NCBI GenBank assembly: GCA_002718515.1
Contig: PBEX01000025.1
Span: 27,355 to 59,648 of the forward strand
From: Phycisphaerae bacterium
Lineage (GTDB): Bacteria > Planctomycetota > Phycisphaerae > Phycisphaerales > SM1A02
Length of the DNA stretch: 32,294 nt
Direction: 5' to 3'
Shown here: piece after piece, positions 14,777 through 23,436 of the stretch
How the letters are laid out: each line of letters begins with the position of its first letter
Position numbering within the stretch: the first letter of the stretch is position 1
Translations under genes and position numbers: made by a program
The notes under the pieces: model-generated
What the model saw: the letters and a program-made list of their open reading frames with translations, nothing else
Database searches by the model: none
Told to the model about the DNA's origin: nothing

Positions 14777-15799
14777 TTAATGCAAAGAAGACCAGTCGAT
14801 GACGATTTTGCCGAACTGTTCTCCAGACTCTAGTCGAGCGAACGCATCGCTCGCTTCTGTGTACGGGTACACAGAATCAATCACAGGGGTCACGCCATTT
14901 GCAAGAAGTTCTAAAACGCCCGCAAACTCTTCCATGTCGCCCATCGTTGAGCCCATCACAGACAACTGATTCCAGAAGATGCGAGCCAAGTCAGTTTTCG
15001 GTGCAGGACCAGCAGTACAACCACACGTCACAAGAACACCGCCTCGCGCTAGAGATTTGATACAAGGATGATGCACTGGACCGCCTATCGAATCAACGCA
15101 AATGTGGGCACCCTGTTTTTCTGTCAAACCGCGAACAGTTCGTGACCAATCTTCACCCTCATCAAGAACACAGTGCGTAGCGCCAAGTTCTGTTGCCTTT
15201 TCTAACTTCCATTCGTGCCTCGATGTCACGATGGTTGTGCAATCGAAGTAGTTACAGATGTTTAATGCAGCAAGCGCAACACCACCGCCAATGCCTGTAA
15301 TGAGTACAGTCTGCCCACGCTGCAAGTTTGCTTTTGTCATGAGCATTCGCCACGCAGTTAAGTGTGTCAAGCCAAATGCAGATGCAGTTATAGCATCAAC
15401 ATCACCAACTTCAATGACGTTCTCACGAGGCGCAGTAAAGTACTCCGCGTTTGCGCCATTGTCATGTTCACCAATCATACGGATGTCATCGGGAACAAAT
15501 GGTTGATTGTTGTGTTGTTTTACAGCGGCATTTAGCAATACTCGTTTGCCAACGATCCCGCTGTCAACGTCACTGCCAACTGCTTCAACGATTCCACAAC
15601 CATCTGAACCGCTGATGCGAGGGTACGACAAGTTGAGACCGGGCATGCCAATGCCAACCCACAAGTCTAAATGGTTTAATGAAGAAGCCTCTGTTTTTAC
15701 AAGGACTTCATGAGGCTGAGGTTCAATTGCATCCCATTCAACAACATCAATATTCGATGCAACAGGGGTTCCTTCGCAAAGGACTGCAGCGGCCTTCAT
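14777..15799 (-). CDS. Zinc-type dehydrogenase/quinone oxidoreductase superfamily (MDR) enzyme
   Basis: A 340-residue medium-chain dehydrogenase/reductase. The GroES-like domain holds NHLD (42-45) and SGSDGCGIVEAVG (63-75), and the Rossmann domain has ITGIGGGVALAAL (167-179). Where zinc alcohol dehydrogenases have the catalytic Cys, here there is Asn42, and the four-cysteine structural zinc site is absent, so it is closer to NADPH:quinone or enoyl reductases than to a zinc alcohol dehydrogenase. The substrate is unknown. It follows the TIM-barrel gene by three bases and is probably its operon partner, which may mean consecutive steps on a sugar-derived or polyol compound. Confidence 0.87.
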   Translation of the reverse strand: MKAAAVLCEGTPVASNIDVVEWDAIEPQPHEVLVKTEASSLNHLDLWVGIGMPGLNLSYPRISGSDGCGIVEAVGSDVDSGIVGKRVLLNAAVKQHNNQPFVPDDIRMIGEHDNGANAEYFTAPRENVIEVGDVDAITASAFGLTHLTAWRMLMTKANLQRGQTVLITGIGGGVALAALNICNYFDCTTIVTSRHEWKLEKATELGATHCVLDEGEDWSRTVRGLTEKQGAHICVDSIGGPVHHPCIKSLARGGVLVTCGCTAGPAPKTDLARIFWNQLSVMGSTMGDMEEFAGVLELLANGVTPVIDSVYPYTEASDAFARLESGEQFGKIVIDWSSLH

Positions 15800-15802
15800 T
15801 CT

Positions 15803-16633
15803 TTATTGCTCCTCGCGTTGCGTACGAATTCGTTCGAGCAAATCTTTTGTGCGAATGATGCCTTCAAACTCGCCGACATTTCCCCCTTCGTATTCGATGC
15901 CAATGTAGCCACGATAACCAGCATCAAGAACAATGCTAATCATCTTTTCATAGTTGGTATGAATTTCGTTACCATCGCCGTCAAAGTCATGAGACTTTGC
16001 ACTCACTGCTTTTGCATAAGGCATGAGTTCAGTGACACCTGTATACCGGTCGTACATTTCTCTTGTGCCCCAGTCCAAAATGAAGTTGCCAAAATCTGGC
16101 AGCGTGCCACATCGTGGTTTGTTTACCATCTTCATAACGCCTGCAAGCCACGCGCCGTTAGAACTGAGCCCGCCGTGGTTTTCAACAATGACATTGATGT
16201 TTTGTTTTGCAGCATGATCAGTGAGTCGAGCAAGTCCGTCCGCTGCAAGTTTCATTTGTTCGTCATATGAGCCACTTGATTGAGCGTTGACACGGATGGA
16301 ATGACATCCGAGTTCAACAGCAGCATCAATCCACTTGTAATGATTTTCGATTGCTTTTGTGCGAGCGTTTTCATCAGGATCGCCCAAGTTCCCCTCGCCA
16401 TCACACATGATGAGCAAACTCTTAACATCTAAATCGCTGCAACGTTTTTTGAGTTCTTTCATGAACTCCGGTTTTGGTTGTCTGTCTGGGAAGAAGGAGT
16501 TGACGTATTCAACTGCGCTAATTCCGAATTGTTCTTTAGAAATTCTCGGGAAGTCAATTGGTTGAAGATATCCAGCAAAGAACGCTTTGTGGAGCGACCA
16601 CTGTGCAATTGAGATTTCGTACAAGGTATTCAT
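15803..16633 (-). CDS. Sugar phosphate isomerase/epimerase-like TIM-barrel protein
   Basis: A 276-residue xylose-isomerase-like TIM barrel. The four metal ligands expected of the family are visible: Glu151 (VIVENHGG), Asp180 (LPDFGNF), His215 (AKSHDFD) and Glu247 (IGIEYEG). These bind a divalent metal that helps epimerise or isomerise a sugar or inosose; the actual substrate cannot be read from sequence. There is no Tat or Sec signal, so it is cytoplasmic. A TAGTAT hexamer ending six bases before the ATG may be its -10, and the plus strand is GA-rich there, so no Shine-Dalgarno exists for this strand. It leads a two-gene operon with the MDR enzyme. Confidence 0.88.
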   Translation of the reverse strand: MNTLYEISIAQWSLHKAFFAGYLQPIDFPRISKEQFGISAVEYVNSFFPDRQPKPEFMKELKKRCSDLDVKSLLIMCDGEGNLGDPDENARTKAIENHYKWIDAAVELGCHSIRVNAQSSGSYDEQMKLAADGLARLTDHAAKQNINVIVENHGGLSSNGAWLAGVMKMVNKPRCGTLPDFGNFILDWGTREMYDRYTGVTELMPYAKAVSAKSHDFDGDGNEIHTNYEKMISIVLDAGYRGYIGIEYEGGNVGEFEGIIRTKDLLERIRTQREEQ

Positions 16634-16666
16634 AGCGACATACTAACTTGAAGGGGAGGAGTTGGC

Positions 16667-16996
16667 TTAAGAATTTTCTTTTTCATCTTCAGTTTCAACA
16701 TAACAATGAAAACCAACGCAAGGGACTCTTTCTGGTTCATCTGAAGCATGAATCTCATTCATGAGCACATGGACTTGTTGCATGTGTTCAGCAGTCAGGG
16801 GAATAGAGATGACTTGTGGGCCTTGTTTTGAACCAGTCACTGTCGTGATGACAGCAACAGTTTCTTCGTTGTTATGAATGGCTGACAAGACATGCTCGCC
16901 AACTTGAGTTGCAATTGTGGATAGAGGGGTCACAAGTGTTGGTATGCCCTTTTGCGCTTCCGACTCGCTCTTCTTGATGTTATGTTCTTCACTCAT
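16667..16996 (-). CDS. Small protein of unknown function coupled to alaS
   Basis: A 109-residue soluble protein, not recognised. The N-terminal 20 residues are charged and probably disordered (MSEEHNIKKSESEAQKG). The middle part alternates helix and strand (STIATQVGEHVLSAIHNNEE, then VAVITTVTGSKQGPQVISIP), and the C-terminus has two cysteines (VPCVGFHCYVE) before an acidic tail. The ATG overlaps the alaS stop by four bases (ATGA), so its translation likely depends on alaS. No link to tRNA charging can be shown beyond this. Confidence 0.7.
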   Translation of the reverse strand: MSEEHNIKKSESEAQKGIPTLVTPLSTIATQVGEHVLSAIHNNEETVAVITTVTGSKQGPQVISIPLTAEHMQQVHVLMNEIHASDEPERVPCVGFHCYVETEDEKENS

Positions 16997-19794
16997 GATG
17001 CACGCTCCATTGCGAATTGTTTCGCTGCTTCTACTGCCTCTGGAATCTTGTTTGGATCTCTACCGCCTGCCTGCGCGGTATCGGGTCTGCCGCCACCACC
17101 TCCACCGCAAACTGATGCGGCTTCTTTCACCCAGTCGCCGGCTTTCAAACCAGCATCAATCATCGGCTTGCTCACGCCCGCAGCGATGAGCACTTTACCC
17201 TCTTCTGTTTGACCTAACAGTAAGACGGCGCCATCTGGCTTCTTTGAACGAACAGCATCAAGTGCAGACATGATTGAGTCCTTGTCAACGGTTTGAAGTG
17301 CGCCTACTACGATGTGATCTTCACTCTCTGCAAGTACTCTTGCAAGTTCAAGTACCCCTTCCTTTAAAGATGACGCTGCGCTCTTTTGCACTTTCTTTAC
17401 TGAAGCAAACAACTGTTGCAATGCTTTTTGAATGCTGTGACGAGCAGTTTGGCTCAGTGCGCTTTCTTCTGCTTTCTTCACAAGTTCACCATACGCTTCG
17501 ACGAGCGATTCGCCCTGCAAGGCTTTTGCTCCTTCAATGTCATGCATGAGTTGCGAGCCTGCATTGTGAACTTCTTTTGCGCGAGTTCCAGTTACAGCAG
17601 TCATTCTTCTAACACCTGAAGCAAGTGCTTGTTCGTGCAGGATTGCAAAATGCTCAGCTTGCTTGCTGCTTTGAAGGTGCGTGCCACCACAAAACTCAAT
17701 GGAGTAATTCATCCACTCTTGATTCGATGGATTTTCTAGCAATTGGTCAACCGGCTCCCCAATGGAAACAACGCGAACGGGGTCTGGATATCGTTCGCCA
17801 AAGACTGCGCGAAGGCCACAAATACGCATCGCATCATCAAGGGGGACAACTTTTGCATGGACTGCTAAGTCAGCTTCGATTGCGCCGTTGACTTCTTGTT
17901 CAATAGCGTGCAACTGCTTATCGGTGACAGCGTGACCGTGTGAAAAGTCAAAGCGGAGTTTTTCTTCATCAACGAGCGATCCTCTTTGATGCACATCTTC
18001 GCCAAGAACATGACGAAGCGAATGATTCAATAGGTGCGTTGTTGTGTGATTCTTCTCAGTCTGATCTCGCAATTCACTACACACAGTTGCTTCAACATCC
18101 ATTCCACAAGTCATAGAACCGCTATGACACTCACCAATGTGCAGAATGTAATCGCCTTGCTTGTGCGTATTGTGAACAACGAAAGTGTTTTCGCCTTTCA
18201 CAAGTGCGCCTCTGTCGCCAACTTGACCCCCAGCCTCAGCATAAAAGGGCGTTTCCTTAAGAATGACACCAACAGATTGCTTTTCATTCACTGAATCGCA
18301 CAATGTTTGGCCATCCCATATAGCAAGCACAGTGGTTGCGTGTGAGTTCGACACGTGTTTAAACGAGTCATCACTTGGTAGAACGCCATTCTCTTCGAGT
18401 TGAGAGAGCACATCTGGCGGAATGTTCATCTTTCTTTCGGTTGCAGAAGTTGCCCGTGAAGTTTCTCTCGCTTCTTCCATGAGTTGTTCATAACCAGAGC
18501 GGTCGACAACGAGCCCGCGTTCTTCTGCCATGACTTCAGTTAAGTCAATGGGGAATCCGAATGTGTCATGAAGTTCAAAAGCATTCTTTGCATCGATTGT
18601 TATTCCATCACCTTCAGAGACCGCCTTGTCAAACAACTCTAGACCACGGTCAAGTGTTTTTAGGAAACTGAACTCTTCGTCCTTTATGAGCGATTCGATG
18701 TGTGTTTGTTGATTTGCGATTTCTGGAAATGTCTCCCCAAGGGTTTCAACAACTGCAGGAACAACGTTACATAAGAAAGGTTCATGGACACCAAATGTTT
18801 GACGAGCGTGTCGAACTGCGCGTCGCAAAATCCTACGAAGCACATACTCTCTGCCTGCAGCCCCAGCGCGTCCACCATCTGCGAGCGCTACTACTAAACA
18901 GCGAATGTGGTCAGCAATGACGCGGTACGCAATGTCAATGTGTGCATCGAGTGACCCAGCATAAGGGGCAGCACCAGTTAAAGATTGAATGCGTTCAAAG
19001 ATTGGGGTCCATAAATCGGTGTCATAGTTACTTGTTTTGCCCTGCAACACTCGAGTGATACGTTCAAAACCCATGCCGGTGTCAACATGTTGATTGGGTA
19101 GTGGCGTAAGTGAACCATCTTCACCCCGGTTGAATTGAATGAAAACGAGATTCCAGAGTTCAATAACGTTTGGGTCATCAAGGTTAACGAGGTGACCGCC
19201 ATTACCATCAGGTGTCGAATCGTAATGGAGTTCGCAACACGGCCCACATGGACCAGTGTCACCCATCTCCCAGAAGTTGTCTTTCTTTCCCCATCTTGTG
19301 ATGTGACTGGGGTCAATGTCAGTAAGTTCTTTCCATAACGATTCAGTCTCGATATCTGCTTCAAGCCCGTCGTCTTCATTGCCTTCAAAGACGGTGACAT
19401 AAAGACGCGATTTATCTAAACCCCAAACGTCGGTGAAGAGTTCCCACGCCCACTGAATCGCTTCAGCTTTGAAGTAATCGCCAAACGACCAGTTGCCAAG
19501 CATTTCAAAGAAAGTATGGTGGTACGTGTCTGTCCCGACATCTTCTAAATCATTGTGCTTGCCGCCAGCTCTGATGCACTTTTGCGTATCAACAGCTCGG
19601 GTGTACTCGCGCTTGCCTAATCCAAGAAAAACGTCCTTGAATTGGTTCATTCCTGCATTTGTAAAGAGTAGGGTAGGATCATCATGTGGGATGACGCTAC
19701 TTGAAGCCACTTCGCTATGCCCGCATTTATCCCTAAAAAACGCGATGAAGTCTTTTCTGATTTCTGAGCTTTGTTTCGTCACTGGTTTAGTCAT
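16993..19794 (-). CDS. alaS: Alanyl-tRNA synthetase
   Basis: A 933-residue class II synthetase that charges tRNA-Ala and edits mischarged Ser and Gly. Near the N-terminus are RKDFIAFFRDKCGH and TNAGMNQFKDVFLG, then HHTFFEMLGNWSFGDYF (catalytic domain) and DTGMGFERI. The editing-domain zinc ligands are His583 and His587 (HTTTH) and Cys702 and His706 (CGGTH). The C-Ala domain ends in a run of glycines (GGGGGGRPDTAQAGG). The length is at the upper end of bacterial AlaS. A TTG at 19824 would add ten residues unlike AlaS N-termini, so the ATG at 19794 is used. It is divergent from tpiA. Confidence 0.97.
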   Translation of the reverse strand: MTKPVTKQSSEIRKDFIAFFRDKCGHSEVASSSVIPHDDPTLLFTNAGMNQFKDVFLGLGKREYTRAVDTQKCIRAGGKHNDLEDVGTDTYHHTFFEMLGNWSFGDYFKAEAIQWAWELFTDVWGLDKSRLYVTVFEGNEDDGLEADIETESLWKELTDIDPSHITRWGKKDNFWEMGDTGPCGPCCELHYDSTPDGNGGHLVNLDDPNVIELWNLVFIQFNRGEDGSLTPLPNQHVDTGMGFERITRVLQGKTSNYDTDLWTPIFERIQSLTGAAPYAGSLDAHIDIAYRVIADHIRCLVVALADGGRAGAAGREYVLRRILRRAVRHARQTFGVHEPFLCNVVPAVVETLGETFPEIANQQTHIESLIKDEEFSFLKTLDRGLELFDKAVSEGDGITIDAKNAFELHDTFGFPIDLTEVMAEERGLVVDRSGYEQLMEEARETSRATSATERKMNIPPDVLSQLEENGVLPSDDSFKHVSNSHATTVLAIWDGQTLCDSVNEKQSVGVILKETPFYAEAGGQVGDRGALVKGENTFVVHNTHKQGDYILHIGECHSGSMTCGMDVEATVCSELRDQTEKNHTTTHLLNHSLRHVLGEDVHQRGSLVDEEKLRFDFSHGHAVTDKQLHAIEQEVNGAIEADLAVHAKVVPLDDAMRICGLRAVFGERYPDPVRVVSIGEPVDQLLENPSNQEWMNYSIEFCGGTHLQSSKQAEHFAILHEQALASGVRRMTAVTGTRAKEVHNAGSQLMHDIEGAKALQGESLVEAYGELVKKAEESALSQTARHSIQKALQQLFASVKKVQKSAASSLKEGVLELARVLAESEDHIVVGALQTVDKDSIMSALDAVRSKKPDGAVLLLGQTEEGKVLIAAGVSKPMIDAGLKAGDWVKEAASVCGGGGGGRPDTAQAGGRDPNKIPEAVEAAKQFAMERAS

Positions 19795-19824
19795 GTAAAA
19801 GGTACGTTCGTATAAGAATGACAA

Positions 19825-19853
19825 ATTGTACCCTTAAGGGGTGGGTATGTGAG
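19825..19853 (-). promoter_or_regulatory. Predicted alaS promoter
   Basis: On the minus strand CTCACA (19853-19848), a 17-base spacer and TACAAT (19830-19825). The predicted start gives a leader of roughly 24 bases. The spacer contains the palindrome CCCTTAAGGG (19831-19840), inside a wider TACCC/GGGTA pair (19829-19847), a possible operator. Confidence 0.5.
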
Positions 19854-19888
19854 GAAGGCAACGGTTTCTGGTATCCTGCGTTGTTCCC

Positions 19889-20668
19889 ATGACGAATCGG
19901 ACACCAATTATTGGCGGAAACTGGAAGATGCATACTGACTTGGCGTCAGGCATGAAGCTTGCAAGTGATGTCGTTGATTTCGTTGACTCAATCTCAACTG
20001 ATGGAGCACCAATAGGTGCTCATGTTGTGTTGTATCCGCCATTTCCCTATCTACAAGCCATAGAATCAATAACTGCAACTTCTCACGTTCAATGTGGTGC
20101 ACAGAATCTATGGGTTGAGGAAGAAGGCGCTTTCACTGGCGAAGTCAGTGCCAATATGCTCACAGATGTTGGCGCTTCGATGGTGCTGACTGGTCACAGC
20201 GAGCGAAGGCACATCATTGGCGAAACAGATGAACTTGTTGGCCAAAAAACGAAACGAGCGCTTGATTCAGGGTTAGCCGTTACGCTCTGTGTAGGTGAAA
20301 CAATTGATGAGCGAAATGCCGGTAACACGCTTGACGTTGTCTGCAATCAGCTTTCTAAAGGGCTTGATGGCATTTCAATAGACGTCATGGCGAATGTCGT
20401 CATTGCTTATGAACCAGTGTGGGCAATTGGAACGGGCCATTCCGCAAGCCCAGAAGACGCTCAAGAAGTCCATTCGGCGATTCGAGCACACATCGAAAGT
20501 CTTCATGGGAGTGATGTTTCAAACAATATTTGCATTCAGTATGGCGGTTCTGTGAAGCCTGAAAATGCTATAGACCTCTTTGCATGCCCAGATATTGATG
20601 GTGCCCTTGTTGGAGGCGCGTCACTTTCAGCAGATTCATTCAATGCAATCATTGAGGCTTCGCTATAA
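19889..20668 (+). CDS. tpiA: Triosephosphate isomerase
   Basis: A 259-residue TIM-barrel enzyme that interconverts dihydroxyacetone phosphate and glyceraldehyde 3-phosphate. The catalytic residues are Lys13 (GGNWKMH), His103 (TGHSERR) and Glu175 (AYEPVWAIGTG); the phosphate-binding YGGSVKPEN and GGASL segments follow. The length is normal for the family. There is no Shine-Dalgarno; a TATCCT hexamer 11 bases before the ATG (19872-19877) may be the -10. It begins the plus-strand cluster that continues with secG and yicC. The TAA stop overlaps a perfect TATAAT that may promote secG. Confidence 0.97.
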   Translation: MTNRTPIIGGNWKMHTDLASGMKLASDVVDFVDSISTDGAPIGAHVVLYPPFPYLQAIESITATSHVQCGAQNLWVEEEGAFTGEVSANMLTDVGASMVLTGHSERRHIIGETDELVGQKTKRALDSGLAVTLCVGETIDERNAGNTLDVVCNQLSKGLDGISIDVMANVVIAYEPVWAIGTGHSASPEDAQEVHSAIRAHIESLHGSDVSNNICIQYGGSVKPENAIDLFACPDIDGALVGGASLSADSFNAIIEASL

Positions 20669-20669
20669 T
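20664..20669 (+). promoter_or_regulatory. Possible internal promoter -10 for secG
   Basis: A perfect TATAAT spans the tpiA stop codon, about 33 bases before the secG ATG. No good -35 is found at 16-18 bases, so this may be chance in the codons Leu-stop. Confidence 0.35.
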
Positions 20670-20702
20670 TTCCACCTGTAAAAATCCGAACTGGAAAACA
20701 TT

Positions 20703-21035
20703 ATGAATAATACATTTCTCATCCTAACAGTACTTCTCATTGTCATCTCAGTGGCAATGATTCTCATCATCCTGGTTCAAAGACCACAAGGCGGTGGGCT
20801 TGCATCAGCATTTGGTGGTGCAGGTGGCGGCGGAACAGACACAGTGTTTGGCGGTCGAGTTGGTGATGCGTTGACGTACATGACCGTGATCGCATTTATC
20901 CTCTTCCTAGGATTGGCAGTTTCACTAAACCTAGTCGATAGTCGTGCAGGATTAACATCAGCAACAAGCGATGGTACCGCTATCGAAGCAGTAGAACCAG
21001 CAGACACAACGACACCAGCAAGCGAGACTGAGTAA
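20703..21035 (+). CDS. secG: SecG, preprotein translocase subunit
   Basis: A 110-residue protein with two membrane helices at about 4-25 and 57-76. The family loop IILVQRPQGGGLASAFGG and the Gly-rich GAGGGGTDTVFGG lie between them. SecG helps SecYEG export proteins. Beyond the second helix there is a 30-residue hydrophilic Thr/Ala/Glu tail (PADTTTPASETE), common in longer SecG forms. The order tpiA-secG is a frequent bacterial arrangement. The stop codon shares one base with the yicC ATG (taATG). Confidence 0.95.
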   Translation: MNNTFLILTVLLIVISVAMILIILVQRPQGGGLASAFGGAGGGGTDTVFGGRVGDALTYMTVIAFILFLGLAVSLNLVDSRAGLTSATSDGTAIEAVEPADTTTPASETE

Positions 21036-21910
21036 TGCTCAGGTCAATGACCGGTTTTGGCAGCGCATCGTCCATGCGCGATGGCGTACTGTTGCATGTA
21101 GAAATTCGCACGGTCAACAATAAGTTTTACAAAAGCAACTTTCGCATTCCTGAAGTTCTTCAAGGGCTAGAGACCGAGATAGAACAGCGTATTACTTCAT
21201 ACATCACGCGGGGTAGCGTTACCGTTACGCTAAAGTTTTCAGACACCTCTGAAAAAGCAGCGGCAACGATTAACACTGACGCATTGAAGTCCTATGTTGC
21301 TCAACTGAAGAGTGTGGATGCAGATTTATCAATTGATGCTGCTCGCTTACTCTCACTTCCGGGTGTGCTGATCCAAGATCAATCTGAGGCACTTGTCACT
21401 CACGTCAAACCAAATGTACTTGAACTCATTGATGAAGCATGTAGTGGTGTTGTCGAAATGCGAACGACTGAAGGCAAAGCGTTAAAATCTGATTTAGATC
21501 AACAACTTGTCACTATCCGGGAACATCTCAAATTCATCAAACAACGAGCGCCTGAAATAGTTGCTGATTACGAAACAAGGCTCAAGCAACGTATGGAATC
21601 ACTCCTTGAAGAAATCGGCAAGAGCGTTGCTGCAGAAGACGTCATCAAAGAAGTTGCAGTCTTTTCTGAAAAGACAGACATCGCTGAAGAAATCAAAAGA
21701 CTCGATGGACACTTGAAACAATTTGATGAGTTGTCAAGCAGACTTGACGGCGAACCGGTCGGCAGAACGCTCGATTTTCTTGCCCAAGAGATGCTCAGAG
21801 AAGCGAATACCATTGCAAGTAAATGCCTTGACGGCGAAACTAGCCGAAGAATTGTTGAAATCAAGGGTGCAATCGATAGGATTAAAGAACAAGTCCAAAA
21901 TGCAGAATAA
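21035..21910 (+). CDS. yicC: YicC family protein (endoribonuclease)
   Basis: A 291-residue member of the YicC/YloC family. The N-terminus MLRSMTGFG is the family signature, followed by VEIRTVNNKFYKSNFRIPE and RGSVTVTL. The DUF1732 C-terminal end contains DFLAQEMLREANTIASKC and EIKGAIDRIKEQVQN. E. coli YicC is reported as an endoribonuclease acting on small RNAs; that role is transferred by family only. It overlaps secG by one base. The usual neighbour gmk is absent from this window and a phosphotransferase gene takes that place. Confidence 0.93.
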   Translation: MLRSMTGFGSASSMRDGVLLHVEIRTVNNKFYKSNFRIPEVLQGLETEIEQRITSYITRGSVTVTLKFSDTSEKAAATINTDALKSYVAQLKSVDADLSIDAARLLSLPGVLIQDQSEALVTHVKPNVLELIDEACSGVVEMRTTEGKALKSDLDQQLVTIREHLKFIKQRAPEIVADYETRLKQRMESLLEEIGKSVAAEDVIKEVAVFSEKTDIAEEIKRLDGHLKQFDELSSRLDGEPVGRTLDFLAQEMLREANTIASKCLDGETSRRIVEIKGAIDRIKEQVQNAE

Positions 21911-21919
21911 AATGCAGTC

Positions 21920-23056
21920 GTGTCGTTAACGCCTAATCAAAAAGACCAACTTAATAAGATGCCCCGCATCGGGCCTCATTCGAAGGCTGAAGTTATTGAA
22001 GAAATCAAGGAGCAAGACCTTGCAACTGTCTTAAGTCGATTTGAGATTGGCGCGATCGACAGAATTCTTGATTATCGCGGTGGTTCTCGGCAGTCTCCAA
22101 AGTTAATCGTGAATACAAGTGTTGGTCGCTTCCTTTTAAAGAGAAGAGCGCTTGGCAAAGACGCACTTGAGCAAGTCGTAATCGCACACAGCGTGCAAGA
22201 ACAACTTGCTGGTCACAGGTTCCCTGTTGCCGGCCTTATTCATACCATCGATGGTGAGACAATCGTTGAACACGAAGGCAGAGTGTATGAACTTTTCAAA
22301 TACATTCAGGGTTCACGTTTTGATAAAACAAACCCACAGGCGGCAGAGGCAGGCCGCGTACTGGCGCATTTTCATGACTTGTTAAGAACATATCCAAAAG
22401 AGCCATCGATGCAACGAAGAACGTATCACGTTGGTTCTAGAGTGTACGAAGTGCTTGAAGAGTTAAAAGGCGTGCTCAAATCTCATGAGAGCGAATCCCA
22501 GTTAAGTGGATTCGACCAAACGATTGATTTTCTGGCTCATGCATACCAACAATCCTATGAAACTGTAGAGAGAGTAGAACTGACTTCACTTCCCCAGTGT
22601 GTTGTGCATGGAGATTGGCATCCAGGGAATATGCTTTATAAAGATGACGAAATCATTGCGGTGATTGATTTCGATTCAATCCGTTACAACCCCCGCATTA
22701 CTGATATTGCAAATGGCGCGTTACAGTTTTCAATGCGAATGGGTGAACTTGAAAAGATTGAATCGTGGGGCGAGGGCTTCCGAGGTAGAACAATTCGCTC
22801 AATGGTTCAATCCTATAATCAGTTTACGCAGCATCCGCTACTTGTATCGGAACTCGCAATCGTTCCGCATCTGATGATTGAAGCGTTGATTGTTGAAAGC
22901 ATTGTCCCAATTCAACAGCATGGCAAGTTTGGAACAATTTCTGGTTCATCCTTTTTAAAAATGGTCGAGCAAAAAGTAAAGTGGCTTACACCTCGCATTG
23001 ACAGAGTGATTGAAGTGATTCAACCACCAAGAGAGGGAGAGGATAGTTTTGCATGA
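21920..23056 (+). CDS. Aminoglycoside-phosphotransferase-like (APH/ChoK) kinase
   Basis: A protein kinase-like phosphotransferase of 378 residues from a GTG start, or 365 from the ATG at 21959; neither has a Shine-Dalgarno. Brenner's motif VVHGDWHPGNMLY gives catalytic Asp232 and Asn237, and VIDFDS gives metal-binding Asp250. The ATP-side lysine is probably Lys74 in FLLKRR. The overall form resembles APH, homoserine kinase ThrB-type and CotS-like small-molecule kinases. The substrate is unknown; a resistance role is not implied. It lies nine bases after yicC and overlaps the DUF2007 gene by four bases. Confidence 0.85.
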   Translation: MSLTPNQKDQLNKMPRIGPHSKAEVIEEIKEQDLATVLSRFEIGAIDRILDYRGGSRQSPKLIVNTSVGRFLLKRRALGKDALEQVVIAHSVQEQLAGHRFPVAGLIHTIDGETIVEHEGRVYELFKYIQGSRFDKTNPQAAEAGRVLAHFHDLLRTYPKEPSMQRRTYHVGSRVYEVLEELKGVLKSHESESQLSGFDQTIDFLAHAYQQSYETVERVELTSLPQCVVHGDWHPGNMLYKDDEIIAVIDFDSIRYNPRITDIANGALQFSMRMGELEKIESWGEGFRGRTIRSMVQSYNQFTQHPLLVSELAIVPHLMIEALIVESIVPIQQHGKFGTISGSSFLKMVEQKVKWLTPRIDRVIEVIQPPREGEDSFA

Positions 23057-23436
23057 GCGAAGATCTTGTCACAATCATCACGCCAGCAACAGAGTTTGAA
23101 GCGAATGTCCTTGCCATTGTGTTAAAGGACAATGGGATCGAAGCGTTTGTGTTTGCAACACCAACGATTGGTATTGGCGTTCCTCTTAGTGGTGGAACAA
23201 GCGGCGTGCCACTTCAAGTCGCAAGAGATGATGTTGAACGAGCGAAACAAATTTTGCACGAAAACAAAGGGCATTCAATCGATATTGATTGGGATGAGTT
23301 AAGCCCAGAGGGTTCAGATGAACCATATCGACCAAGTGTGATGCATCGATTTTTTAAAATGCTTGCAATTTTGCTTGCAATTTTGATGGTTGGCGGCATC
23401 TTGGTTCCAATCGTTAACTTTGTATTTGCTCAGTAA
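23053..23436 (+). CDS. DUF2007-domain protein with a C-terminal membrane anchor
   Basis: A 127-residue protein. Residues 1-75 match the DUF2007 pattern: VTIITPATEFEANVLAIVLK, then GIEAFVF, then VPLQVARDDVERAKQIL. This is a ferredoxin-like domain annotated as putative signal transducing, with no established ligand. A hydrophobic helix at about 103-122 (KMLAILLAILMVGGILVPIV) anchors the C-terminus. The ATG overlaps the kinase stop by four bases, so it is the last gene of the tpiA-secG-yicC cluster. Its final 23 bases overlap the convergent gene. Confidence 0.85.
   Translation: MSEDLVTIITPATEFEANVLAIVLKDNGIEAFVFATPTIGIGVPLSGGTSGVPLQVARDDVERAKQILHENKGHSIDIDWDELSPEGSDEPYRPSVMHRFFKMLAILLAILMVGGILVPIVNFVFAQ

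Noticed and set aside
14549..14833. 94-codon plus-strand open frame
   Set aside because: Cys/Arg/Ser-rich translation without family features, crossing the hairpins and running into the 3' end of the MDR gene.
15710..16270. 186-codon plus-strand open frame
   Set aside because: It lies antisense to the MDR and TIM-barrel genes, whose family motifs are clear, and its translation has no recognisable features.
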